From Actinomycetaceae bacterium (GTDB taxonomy: Bacteria > Actinomycetota > Actinomycetes > Actinomycetales > Actinomycetaceae): a DNA stretch of 64,000 nucleotides. Location of the stretch: assembly GCA_012516575.1 (NCBI GenBank), contig JAAYWS010000105.1, positions 16,429 through 80,428 on the forward strand, read 5' to 3'. Both the position numbers and the translations under genes were made by a program. Shown here in pieces: positions 53,420 through 62,440 of this stretch; within the stretch, counting starts at the first letter, position 1, and each line of letters starts with the position of its first letter. The notes under the pieces are model-generated. The model was not told the origin of the DNA. It saw only the letters and a list, made by a program, of their open reading frames with translations, and made no database searches.

Positions 53420-54631
53420 TTAGGCCGACTTTTTAAATGCTTGCGAAATAACGGGTACTACTTGGTCAATCTGCCACGGGCGTGCCCCATATTCGGCCAG
53501 TTGTTTACGCATATCACTTTCGTTCTCCCAGCCATCCCAGGCCAATTGTTTTTGACGAATGGGCTTAAGCAGAACTTCTTGGGCAATTCCGATTTCATCG
53601 GCATATTCCAACACCGCTGCTCGTAACACTGCCCAGCGCTGCGCTGCTTCAGGGTTCAGTTTTTCCCACCGGTTGATTGCTGGAAAAGGATCGCGTTGCA
53701 CCCGGAAACGACGCTCAGGTAGCGCACGATCATCGAGATGCCACGCCGTATTTATCGCGTTCCACCAGGTATTCGCGTCGCGTTGACGTTCACGTGACCG
53801 TAATAGCGATGAATGGACGACGTCGGCCCGTGAACGTGGCTTTTTTGACGCAAGTTCGGCTAAGACCCGATTCGGCAATACTCTGCCCGGAGCTAAGTCG
53901 CGTTTTTTCGCTAGCCGATCGCGAGCATTCCAAAGTTCACGAATCATGGCTAATGCTCGACGGTCGCGTACATCTTGTTGCCGGGCACTGCGACGCCAAG
54001 GCTGGGGGAGCGGAGCTGGCGGTTTACGCAATCGAATATCTTCACACTCTTGCTCACACCATTCCATCCGCCCGGCCTTTTCCAACATAACCGTCAACTC
54101 GGCGCGTAACTCAAGAAGTAAATCCACGTCAAGGGCTGCATAGGCGAGCATTTCATCGGTGAGTGGACGTTGCGACCAATCCGCCGCAGAATGCTCCTTC
54201 GCAAGGGCATAGCCAAGAATATCTGCCACCATCGCCTGTAAAGAAACCCGTTCGAAACCAAGCAGTTTACCGGCCATTTCAGTATCGAAAATTTTCGTGG
54301 GGTGTAAGCCTAATTCAGCGAGGGACGGGAGATCTTGATCAGCTGCATGCAATACCCATTCATCGGCTAATAACTCGCGTAAAGAATCTAACCGATTTTC
54401 GATCCCCACCGGATCTATGAGCACGATACCTGCGCCTGCTCGTTTAATCTGAATTAAATAGGCTCGATTCGAATAGCGGATTCCCATCGCGCGTTCGGTA
54501 TCCACCGCGAAAGGGCCGTGACCGGCTGCTAAGCGGGCGACGGCGTCGTCAATATCATCATGGGTAAGGGCAGGTAAACCCCCACGCGGAATATCAAGGG
54601 GTTTCGCGTGGTCAAACTCTGGCTGTGTCAA
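53420..54631 (-). CDS. Ribonuclease D family HRDC-domain exonuclease
   Basis: 403 aa. DEDD exonuclease domain (about 35-200): PFAVDTERAMGIRYSNRAYLIQI, VLHAADQDLPSLAELGL, and LAYAALDVDLLLELRAEL; then HRDC domain (about 225-300) with ALAMIRELWNARDRLAKKRDLAPGRVL. It should trim tRNA or other RNA 3' ends. TTG start overlaps the DUF3000 stop (TTGA), so the two are coupled, the same pair as in mycobacteria. Convergent with dxs with a 3-nt gap. Confidence 0.9.
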   Translation of the reverse strand: MTQPEFDHAKPLDIPRGGLPALTHDDIDDAVARLAAGHGPFAVDTERAMGIRYSNRAYLIQIKRAGAGIVLIDPVGIENRLDSLRELLADEWVLHAADQDLPSLAELGLHPTKIFDTEMAGKLLGFERVSLQAMVADILGYALAKEHSAADWSQRPLTDEMLAYAALDVDLLLELRAELTVMLEKAGRMEWCEQECEDIRLRKPPAPLPQPWRRSARQQDVRDRRALAMIRELWNARDRLAKKRDLAPGRVLPNRVLAELASKKPRSRADVVHSSLLRSRERQRDANTWWNAINTAWHLDDRALPERRFRVQRDPFPAINRWEKLNPEAAQRWAVLRAAVLEYADEIGIAQEVLLKPIRQKQLAWDGWENESDMRKQLAEYGARPWQIDQVVPVISQAFKKSA

Positions 54632-55212
54632 AGGCGATCAACCCTACGTGGTAAGGAGGTAATATTCGCATCTGCTGGCGCTAAACCCGCCATTGCTGCA
54701 CAATACTGTGCCCAAGCCATCAGATGCTCGGTCAAATATTCAGTTTTCGGCGTCCATGAAGCCCGGATTTCTAGTTCTACCCGGGACGAATCAATATAGA
54801 GTCCGCCAAAGGTTTCATTAAAAACCCGGGTGACGGTTCCGCTGAGATTATGATACGAAGCACGTTGATCATCAAGAGCTTCGGGAAGCCACGACCAAGC
54901 AACCTCACCTAAAAGCGGGTCATCACCCATTTCAGCTTCCATAGGTGCTTGGGCGTGCATAACAATTCGGAAAGTGCCATCCCATGCAGGTTGACCAGCG
55001 GGATCGTAAAGCACTACGAATTTTGCATTACCCCGATAATAATCTGGATCTAACGTAGCAGAATCATTGATTTCAGCTTGTAAGGCTACCGCCCACGGCG
55101 CAATCCGAGTGGGAGGCGGAATTTGGACGACATGTAACTCATCACGGAAAGACTGCCCTTTGAGTGATTCTAAAGCAGTGATAAATTCCGGTGGCGGTTG
55201 AGTCTCAGTCAC
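54628..55212 (-). CDS. DUF3000 family protein
   Basis: 194 aa from the GTG at 55212 (TETQPPPEFITALESLKGQSFRDELHVVQIPPP), which matches the family opening; an alternative TTG at 55269 adds a non-conserved stretch. Later motifs: RIAPWAVALQAEI, GTFRIVMHAQAPMEAEMGDDPLLGEVAWSWL and VELEIRASWTP. Conserved across actinobacteria, always beside the RNase D gene; function unknown. Overlaps the RNase D start by 4 bases and is 84 nt after treZ. Confidence 0.85.
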   Translation of the reverse strand: MTETQPPPEFITALESLKGQSFRDELHVVQIPPPTRIAPWAVALQAEINDSATLDPDYYRGNAKFVVLYDPAGQPAWDGTFRIVMHAQAPMEAEMGDDPLLGEVAWSWLPEALDDQRASYHNLSGTVTRVFNETFGGLYIDSSRVELEIRASWTPKTEYLTEHLMAWAQYCAAMAGLAPADANITSLPRRVDRL

Positions 55213-55295
55213 ATCCTTGACTTTAACGGCGAATACGAACAAGTGTTTGTGGGCGCGCCGAAAAGGCAAGGAAGTGCTGTTAAACGACGCACGTA

Positions 55296-57029
55296 TTAGC
55301 CCAGAACAGCAACTGAAGGGCCGGTGAAGTTGACCCCACTGCTATCAAGCGTGACTGGGTCAAAGCTTGTCAACAGTTGATGCTCATTCAGCGGGGCTGG
55401 CACATAACCGCCAGACTCAGCTCGGTTAAATACCACCAGAATATGTCCGCGGCGCATCCAACCCGATCTCCGGTCACTAGCTAAGTGGAATTCGGTATTC
55501 GAACGATCGCCACTGGCAAGATCTGGGATTTCGTGACGCAAGGAGATAAGTTCACGCACAAACGCCAACATTTTCGCGTGTGCACCGGTGTTGCGTTCTT
55601 CCCAGTCCAGTTTTGACCGGGTAAAAGCTTCTTCAGCTTGCGGGTCAACAAGTTGAACGGGTTTGCCATAAATTGCATCTAAATCCCAGTAAGAAAATTC
55701 TTTTTTGCGCCCCTCCAAAATATGGGGTCCAATGTCCGGGCCGTGGTCAGTGAAGAACATGAACGGGGTGCTTGCCGCCCATTCTTCACCCATAAACAGC
55801 ATTGGCGTGTAGTGGGAAAGCAAGATAAGCGCCCGAGAGATTGCAACTTCACCTAAGGCGAGGCGATGTGAAGGCCGGTCCCCGATGACTCGATTACCTA
55901 CTTGGTCATGGTTTTCATCGCAGACAATCAAATGATGCCCGCAATAGCTATCCGGCAACGGTTTACCTTTTGGTTCGCCTTCAAATTCAAGGTCTTGGCC
56001 GACACGGGTAAAACCCTTGGTAAAAGCATTGTGGAGCGTATCGGGAGCGGTATGGTCCAAGTAATAACCGTAGTCTTCTCCAGTCAGCCACACGTGCAGG
56101 GCATGATGAACATCGTCAGTCCACTGCATATCCATGCCCTTGCCACCCGCAGCTACCGGGGTAATCGTAGCCGGATCATTAAAATCAGATTCAGCAGTAA
56201 TAGTTAACTGGCGACCAAGCTGCGATCCGAGCTGGGCAACAGCGTCGGATAGTTCGGCGAGAAAATGCACCGGGCCGGTGTCAATTAGATGATCAGTCGC
56301 ATCTAAACGTAGAGCATCCATTCGGTAATCGCGCAACCATTGCAGGGCATTGTCGATAAGGTACTGGCGTACTTCAGCGCTCCCGGGACCATCGAGATTA
56401 ACAGCTTCACCCCACGGAGTATGATGCCGGTCAGTGAAATACGGACCGAACTGTGCTAAATAATTTCCGTCAGGCCCGAAATGGTTGTACACAATATCAA
56501 GGCAGACGCTTAAACCTCGTTCGTGACAGGCATCGACGAACGCCACCAGATCTTGCGGTGTGCCGTATTCTTCGTGCAACGCAAAAATGGACACGGAATC
56601 GTATCCCCATCCACGGGTACCGGGCATTGGATTAATAGGCAATAGCTCGACAACTTTTACCCCTAAATCACGCAGGTAGTCTAGTTTGTCAATAGCTGCG
56701 CGAAAGGTTCCTGCAGGTGTGAACGTTCCAATATGGAGTTCATAAAAAACCTTGCCTGCCACATCTTCGCCACGCCAATCAGCCACAGTGAACTGAAAAC
56801 CGGCTGGATCGACCACTTCACTGGGACCGTGCGGCCCTTCAGGTTGGCGCATAGATCGCGGGTCGGGAAGGCGTATGCCACCGTCGATTCGTACGTAATA
56901 CCTGGTGCCTACCGCTAACTGTGCGGTGAAATATCCGTTCCCGTCCGGCGTCGTCGACACCATCTCACCGTTGGCTAGTTCCAGTTCAACTTTTTGCGCA
57001 TCCGGCGCCCAAATACGAATATTCGGCAT
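55296..57029 (-). CDS. treZ: Malto-oligosyltrehalose trehalohydrolase
   Basis: Releases trehalose from the end of maltooligosyl-trehalose. 577 aa from the ATG at 57029, which overlaps the treY stop (TAATG). N-terminal carbohydrate-binding fold (about 1-95, RIWAPDAQKVELEL), then a GH13 barrel with VVELLPINPMPGTRGWGYD, CLDIVYNHFGP, MDALRLDATDHL (catalytic Asp), and ITAESDFND (Glu). Third gene of the glgX-treY-treZ operon. An upstream start at 57053 would lie inside treY. Confidence 0.93.
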   Translation of the reverse strand: MPNIRIWAPDAQKVELELANGEMVSTTPDGNGYFTAQLAVGTRYYVRIDGGIRLPDPRSMRQPEGPHGPSEVVDPAGFQFTVADWRGEDVAGKVFYELHIGTFTPAGTFRAAIDKLDYLRDLGVKVVELLPINPMPGTRGWGYDSVSIFALHEEYGTPQDLVAFVDACHERGLSVCLDIVYNHFGPDGNYLAQFGPYFTDRHHTPWGEAVNLDGPGSAEVRQYLIDNALQWLRDYRMDALRLDATDHLIDTGPVHFLAELSDAVAQLGSQLGRQLTITAESDFNDPATITPVAAGGKGMDMQWTDDVHHALHVWLTGEDYGYYLDHTAPDTLHNAFTKGFTRVGQDLEFEGEPKGKPLPDSYCGHHLIVCDENHDQVGNRVIGDRPSHRLALGEVAISRALILLSHYTPMLFMGEEWAASTPFMFFTDHGPDIGPHILEGRKKEFSYWDLDAIYGKPVQLVDPQAEEAFTRSKLDWEERNTGAHAKMLAFVRELISLRHEIPDLASGDRSNTEFHLASDRRSGWMRRGHILVVFNRAESGGYVPAPLNEHQLLTSFDPVTLDSSGVNFTGPSVAVLG

Positions 57030-59536
57030 TATGCCCTTTCCAGAACTGCACACGGTAAGGTGTCGAGAATATCGGCGAGCAATTCTGATCCGCCAGTGAA
57101 CTCGTTGCCGGTATAAATATCGCGCCAGTTACCTTCGGGCAGGACTACTGTGTGCTCGCCAAAACCGCCTGATTTCTTGAGCACGGCTGCCTGCCGCGTA
57201 ACGATCGAAATAATCAAGGGTTGCTCGTCAACCACACGCGCAAATGCCAAGGCGTGCGCGGTGGAAACCGGCAATGGAGCATACCCAGCTGCGGCGGACG
57301 CCAGTTCAGGATTAGCACGTCGCAGGCGCATAGCCCGGGACGTTACCCATAGCTTCTCTTCATCAATAGTCGGTTGCGAAGGCAGACCATTGTCATCTAA
57401 ATCTGCTAGTTGCTCGGCGAGAGCGTCGAAATCTACTGGACGGCGATTATCCGGATCTACCAGCGAATTTTGGGTGATTTCTTCACCCTGATACAGGTCC
57501 GGCACGCCGACCATCGTGGTATGCAAAGTCCGAGTGCCAAGAATAATAGCGCGTGCGGTCGGTGCGATCTTTTGATAGAAAGCCTCCATAACCGACACGA
57601 TATGTGGATCGGCAATAAGCGAACGAGCAAAATTTAATAGATCTTGTTCGGCCGCAGTATTCTGTTCGGTCCACGTGGTCCACGATTTTTGTTCGCGGGC
57701 AGCCTTTAGCAGGTAGTCCTCCAGGCGTTCGACTTCAATCGGCCCACGATCCGTCCACGTGCCAATGACGGTTTGCCACACGAGATTTTCTATCTGTCCA
57801 TCAAGGTGCTTACCACGCGAATCTGCGGTGAGCGGACGTAGCTCGCCGAGGAGCTCCGTCCACGCTTTTGAATGCTCGCTTAGTGCCGCAATAACGGCAC
57901 GCACGTTTTCGGAGCGTTTAGCGTCATGCGTAGAAGTCACGACGCCGGAAACCGGCCACGCTTGATGCATGAGGGTTTGCCATGCGTGGAATTCATCCGG
58001 GGTAGTAGTGGGGTGGGATGGTCCGCCACCAACTTCATTAGCGGACAACAACATGGTGTAGCGGTAGAAGGTGGTATCTTCCACGCCCTTGGCCATAACC
58101 GCTCCGCACACCTGCTGGAAACGAATAATAGCTTCATGACGACGTTGCTCATGGGTACGCCCGGCTGAACCAATCTCGTTACCCAGTAGCAGGTCCACAA
58201 CGATTGCGAGAGTCTCTTTGCGGTTATTGTCTAGGTGACGTTCAGCGCGCACAGCGGCATCGCGCAAAATAGATTCGTCTTCGCTACTGGGCCGTTCCCC
58301 GGGCACCACGTAAGCGCGGTACCGAGGCATTTGCACAACCAGCTCGGTGAGCACATCGAGTACCGAATGATACGTGTGGTCACGCAAACGCACATCCGAA
58401 TAACACACTTGCGTAATCAGATTGGCTAGCCGATCCATTTCGGCAAACAACGAAGTAGCCACGATTTGGCGTTTCGCAGCCATTTCCACAGCGCGAATCG
58501 AGTCAACTGAGCCAGACAGTTCCCCATAAATTTGGAGCATATCGCCCATGCCTGCCGGGTCAGTAAACAAGCCTTGAATCCGGCGCAAGCCGTCGTATCC
58601 GGTGGTTCCCGCACACGGCCAGTCATCGGGAAGGGCTTCTTCGCCTTCTAAAATTTTCTCTGCTACCAGCCATGCGCCACCGGTAGCTTCATGTAAGCGT
58701 CGGAAATAGCCGCGCGGATCGGCCAGTCCATCTGGATGGTCGATCCGGAAAGAATCAATCAAACCTTCGTGAAAAAGATCGAGGAGTAACTGATGCGAGC
58801 GGTCAAAGACTTCCGGGTCCTCAACTTTGATTGCGGCAAGGGTGTCCACGTCAAAGAAACGCCGATAGTTGAGTTCCTCGTTAGCAACCCGCCAATAGGC
58901 GAGGCGGTAGAACTGCCGTTCGAGCAAATCATTAAGCGGGAGCGCCTCGGTGCCTTCCCGGATGGGGAATACGTGATCGTAATAGCGCAGTACCGGGGTG
59001 GGACCTTCATCTTCATGACCCGGAACGATTATTTTATCGACCGTAATCTCCCCGGAAGTGAGCACTTTACCAATACGAGAGCCGAGAACGGGGAGGAGTA
59101 GCCCGTCAGAATCTTTTGAAAAATCAATATCAAACCAGGAGGCGTACGCAGAATCTTCACCTTCACGTAGTACTGACCAGAGTGCTCGGTTGTGGTAGAG
59201 CGGGGTCGGAACTGCCATATGATTCGGGACAATATCAACGACGACGTACATTCCGGCGTCGTGAATAGCGCGTGAAAGCTTGCGGAACTCTGCAATCCCG
59301 CCAAGCTCGCGAGAAATCTGGGCGTGGTCGACGACGTCGTACCCGTGTTGCGAACCCGGAGCCGCCTGCAAAATAGGCGAGAGGAAAACGTCGGTCACTC
59401 CCAGTGCTGTTAGATAGTCGATAATTCCACGCGCATCGGCGAAAGTGAAACTTTCACTGAGCTGTATCCGGTAGGTGGAAACCGGCTGGCGTCGATCGGC
59501 GTGTGGAATATGGCTGTGGTAACGCTGAGTACCCAT
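57029..59536 (-). CDS. treY: Malto-oligosyltrehalose synthase
   Basis: Converts the reducing end of maltodextrins to an alpha,alpha-1,1 linkage. 835 aa, the typical long GH13 TreY: STYRIQLSESFTFADARGIIDYL start, YDVVDHAQISRELGG, VVVDIVPNHMAVP, IDSFRIDHPDGLADPRGYF with the catalytic Asp, WLVAEKILEGEEALPDDWP with the Glu, and GVVTSTHDAKRSENVRAV. AAGGAC precedes the ATG, 26 nt after the glgX stop. It acts after GlgX debranching and before TreZ. Confidence 0.95.
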   Translation of the reverse strand: MGTQRYHSHIPHADRRQPVSTYRIQLSESFTFADARGIIDYLTALGVTDVFLSPILQAAPGSQHGYDVVDHAQISRELGGIAEFRKLSRAIHDAGMYVVVDIVPNHMAVPTPLYHNRALWSVLREGEDSAYASWFDIDFSKDSDGLLLPVLGSRIGKVLTSGEITVDKIIVPGHEDEGPTPVLRYYDHVFPIREGTEALPLNDLLERQFYRLAYWRVANEELNYRRFFDVDTLAAIKVEDPEVFDRSHQLLLDLFHEGLIDSFRIDHPDGLADPRGYFRRLHEATGGAWLVAEKILEGEEALPDDWPCAGTTGYDGLRRIQGLFTDPAGMGDMLQIYGELSGSVDSIRAVEMAAKRQIVATSLFAEMDRLANLITQVCYSDVRLRDHTYHSVLDVLTELVVQMPRYRAYVVPGERPSSEDESILRDAAVRAERHLDNNRKETLAIVVDLLLGNEIGSAGRTHEQRRHEAIIRFQQVCGAVMAKGVEDTTFYRYTMLLSANEVGGGPSHPTTTPDEFHAWQTLMHQAWPVSGVVTSTHDAKRSENVRAVIAALSEHSKAWTELLGELRPLTADSRGKHLDGQIENLVWQTVIGTWTDRGPIEVERLEDYLLKAAREQKSWTTWTEQNTAAEQDLLNFARSLIADPHIVSVMEAFYQKIAPTARAIILGTRTLHTTMVGVPDLYQGEEITQNSLVDPDNRRPVDFDALAEQLADLDDNGLPSQPTIDEEKLWVTSRAMRLRRANPELASAAAGYAPLPVSTAHALAFARVVDEQPLIISIVTRQAAVLKKSGGFGEHTVVLPEGNWRDIYTGNEFTGGSELLADILDTLPCAVLERA

Positions 59537-59562
59537 GTATGTCCTTAAACCGTTGTCTGTCC

Positions 59563-61734
59563 TTATACCGTTGTTGATGAGTGAGTCAGTGTAGCAACCT
59601 TAGCGGTTTGTGCCTGTTGCTGAGCATACGTTTCCCGGATGAGGATGCGAATCCCGCGGGAGTTTACTGTAAAAGTATCACCGGGCAGGAGTTCGGTGCC
59701 CACAAAATCGGCGTCGTCGGTGGCGAACTTGGCATGCCACGGAAGGTCTACCTTGGACGGTGGAATTGTGAACTCAAGGTCATCATCCGAGGCATTAAAA
59801 GCAATGAGAATATCGTCATCCCATACGCGGTTACCGCGATTGTCTGGTTCTTTAATTCCGGCGCCGTTGAGCCAGACCATAATCGATTGGGCAAACCACG
59901 TTCCCCAATCCTCGTCTTGCATATCAGCGCCATCATTGCGCATCCACACAATGTCTCCGCGGTCGGAAGAGCCTCCGACTTCCGCAGCTCCCTTGAAGAA
60001 ACGACGACGTCGCAGTGTCGGGTGGTCTTTGCGGAACTGGATAATTGCCCGGGCAAACTCAAGTATTTCAAGAGCCTCAGTATCGAGCTCCCAGTTCATC
60101 CATGACAGTTCGTTGTCTTGGCAGTAGACGTTGTTGTTTCCGTGTTGAGTGCGGCCGACTTCGTCTCCGTGGCTAATCATCGGCACACCTTGGGAAACCA
60201 GTAGCGTGGTGAGGAAATTCCGGATTTGCTGGTTACGCAGGGCTTTAATGTCGGGATCGTCAGTGGGGCCTTCGGCACCGCAATTCCACGAACGGTTATG
60301 GGACTCGCCGTCCATTGAGTTTTCACCGTTGGCCTCGTTGCGTTTCTCGTGGTAGGTGACCAGATCGCGCATGGTGAAGCCGTCGTGTGCGGTGACGAAA
60401 TTAATGGATGCAAACGGGCGGCGGCCAGAATGCTCGTAGAGGTCAGAAGAACCGGTCAGCCGGGAAGCAAATTCCGAAAGAGTCGCGGGTTCGCCGCGCC
60501 AAAAATCTCGCATGGTGTCGCGGTATTTGCCGTTCCATTCGGTCCACAGCGGCGGAAATTCGCCAACATTGTAGCCGTTTTCTCCAATATCCCAAGGTTC
60601 GGCAATCAGCTTGACTTGGGAGATGATTGGGTCTTGTTGAATAATGTCGAAGAACGAGGAGAGCTTATCGACTGCGTGCAATTCTCGGGCGAGCGTGGAC
60701 GCAAGGTCGAAACGGAATCCGTCGACATGCATGTCTTCCACCCAGTAGCGCAAGGAATCCATAATCAGCTGGAGCGAATGCGGGGAACTCATATTGAGTG
60801 AGTTACCGGTTCCGGTGGTGTCGAAATAATGAGATTTATCGTCGGGTACTAGGCGGTAGTAGGACGAGTTGTCGATCCCTCGGAAGGACAACGTGGGGCC
60901 CATATGGTTGCCTTCAGCGGTGTGGTTGTAAACCACGTCGAGAATAATTTCTATTCCGGCTTCATGGTAAGCCTTGACGAGTGCTTTGAATTCGTCCACC
61001 TGCTCGCCGCGGGTACCGCTGGAAGAGTAGGTGTTTTGCGGGGCGAAGAATCCGATCGTATTGTAACCCCAGTAGTTGGACAGGCCCTTTTCGATAAGCG
61101 AAGTGTCGTTGACAAACTGGTGAATCGGCATGAGCTCAAGGGCAGTAATACCGAGGTTTTTCAAGTAGGACACCATCGCCGGGTGTGCCATGCCCATGTA
61201 GGTTCCGCGCAGTTTTTCGGGAATATCCGGGTGAAGCATGGTCATGCCCTTTAAATGGGCCTCGTAAATAATGGAATCATGGTATTCATGATTCGGCGGA
61301 CGATCATGACCCCAATCAAAATAGGGATTGATCACCACGGAGAGCATGGTTCGGCCAAGGGAATCAATCTCCGAGCGCTGGCTGGGGTCAGTGAAATCAT
61401 ATGAGAAGTTCGCCTGATGATTTTCGACCTGGCCGTCAATCGCTTTCGCATAAGGATCGAGAAGGATTTTTGACGGGTCGCAACGGTGGCCGTTTTCTGG
61501 GTCGAACGGACCGTGTACCCGAAAACCGTAACGTTGGCCGGGGCGAATTCCGGGAAGATAGCAATGCCAGACATCGGCATCAACCTCAGTTAGGGGTATG
61601 CGTTCTTCGTTTAAGTCATCATCGATAAGGCACAGTTCTACCTTGTCTGCGATAGAAGAATACAGCGCAAAGTTAGTGCCTGTTCCGTCAAATGTGGCAC
61701 CCAGCGGGTAGGGTTTTCCGGGCCAAATCTCCAT
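59563..61734 (-). CDS. glgX: Glycogen debranching enzyme GlgX (isoamylase type)
   Basis: Cuts alpha-1,6 branches of glycogen to supply linear maltodextrins. 723 aa: N-terminal CBM48 (about 5-110, PLGATFDGTGTNFALYSS), GH13 barrel with ELMPIHQFVND, EIILDVVYNHTAEGN, VDGFRFDLASTLARE (Asp), LIAEPWDIGENGYNVGEFP (Glu) and NFVTAHDGFTMRDLVTYHEKRNEANGE. First gene of the glgX-treY-treZ operon. An extra C-terminal tail is short. The start ATG at 61734 lacks a strong SD. Confidence 0.95.
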   Translation of the reverse strand: MEIWPGKPYPLGATFDGTGTNFALYSSIADKVELCLIDDDLNEERIPLTEVDADVWHCYLPGIRPGQRYGFRVHGPFDPENGHRCDPSKILLDPYAKAIDGQVENHQANFSYDFTDPSQRSEIDSLGRTMLSVVINPYFDWGHDRPPNHEYHDSIIYEAHLKGMTMLHPDIPEKLRGTYMGMAHPAMVSYLKNLGITALELMPIHQFVNDTSLIEKGLSNYWGYNTIGFFAPQNTYSSSGTRGEQVDEFKALVKAYHEAGIEIILDVVYNHTAEGNHMGPTLSFRGIDNSSYYRLVPDDKSHYFDTTGTGNSLNMSSPHSLQLIMDSLRYWVEDMHVDGFRFDLASTLARELHAVDKLSSFFDIIQQDPIISQVKLIAEPWDIGENGYNVGEFPPLWTEWNGKYRDTMRDFWRGEPATLSEFASRLTGSSDLYEHSGRRPFASINFVTAHDGFTMRDLVTYHEKRNEANGENSMDGESHNRSWNCGAEGPTDDPDIKALRNQQIRNFLTTLLVSQGVPMISHGDEVGRTQHGNNNVYCQDNELSWMNWELDTEALEILEFARAIIQFRKDHPTLRRRRFFKGAAEVGGSSDRGDIVWMRNDGADMQDEDWGTWFAQSIMVWLNGAGIKEPDNRGNRVWDDDILIAFNASDDDLEFTIPPSKVDLPWHAKFATDDADFVGTELLPGDTFTVNSRGIRILIRETYAQQQAQTAKVATLTHSSTTV

Positions 61735-61806
61735 AGTTATGTACTCTCGATCTGTTGTCTACTACGTTCACACTACCGGAGATCATGAGCGCACTGCGAG
61801 AATTAG

Positions 61807-62440
61807 CTACTTGCGGAGTGAGAACTTCACCGAGTATGTGGTTAAAGCAACCGCGCCACCAGCGACCATAACTGCTAAAAATGCGACGAAGCCCGACGGT
61901 CCTTGGGATGTTGCAGGTGTTGAATCGGTGGCGACAGTCCGATCCTCTTCACCGATAATGCCTGAAAGGTCTCCAGAATCACCGATTACGCTCAGGGCCC
62001 GGTCTAAAAATCGTGGCGGGAGGGAATCGTCACCCCATGCGGGCAACGGCTGGTCTACGGGTGTGGAAATCGGGGCAGGGGCAGGTGTGTCCGCTGGCTC
62101 ATCCGGGATGTTCTCTTCCGCCGGTTGCGGGGGAGCAGCAGCTCGGGGTGCTGGCGGATTGTGCGACGGATTGGTGGGAGGCGGAGTGTTTTGTGTTGCC
62201 GATGCCGGAGGATCTTGTGGTGCTACTGGCGGGTCCGCGGGTTCTGCCGCAGGGTTTTCCGGTTCTGCTGAGGGATCCTCAGACACTGTTGGGTCCTCTG
62301 GCTCTGCTGGTTCTTCGGGAACTAGGGGGTCCTCAGGTTCTACTGAGGGATCCTCGGACACTATTGGGTCCTCTGGCTCTGCTGGTTCTTCGGGGTCTTG
62401 TGGGTCCTCGGGTTCTGCCGGTTCTTCGGGAACCTGCTGG
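61807..62440 (-). pseudogene. C-terminal part of the repeat-rich surface protein, out of frame with its start
   Basis: In the frame reached after the shift near 62437 the sequence reads more Pro/Glu/Asp-rich repeats (VPEEPAEPEDP, SEDPS), then a Pro/Ala-rich stalk, LPPRFLDRALSVIGDSGDLSG, and finally a membrane helix PSGFVAFLAVMVAGGAVAL with a basic end SLRK. That is the architecture of a wall-spanning, membrane-anchored C-terminus; there is no LPXTG motif. Without the frameshift it would complete the 63328 gene to about 507 aa. Translated alone it would have no start. Confidence 0.65.

Noticed and set aside
53404..53440. Terminator for dxs (GGCC-TTA-GGCC then T-run)
   Set aside because: Only a 4-bp stem and it lies inside the RNase D coding end; too weak to annotate.
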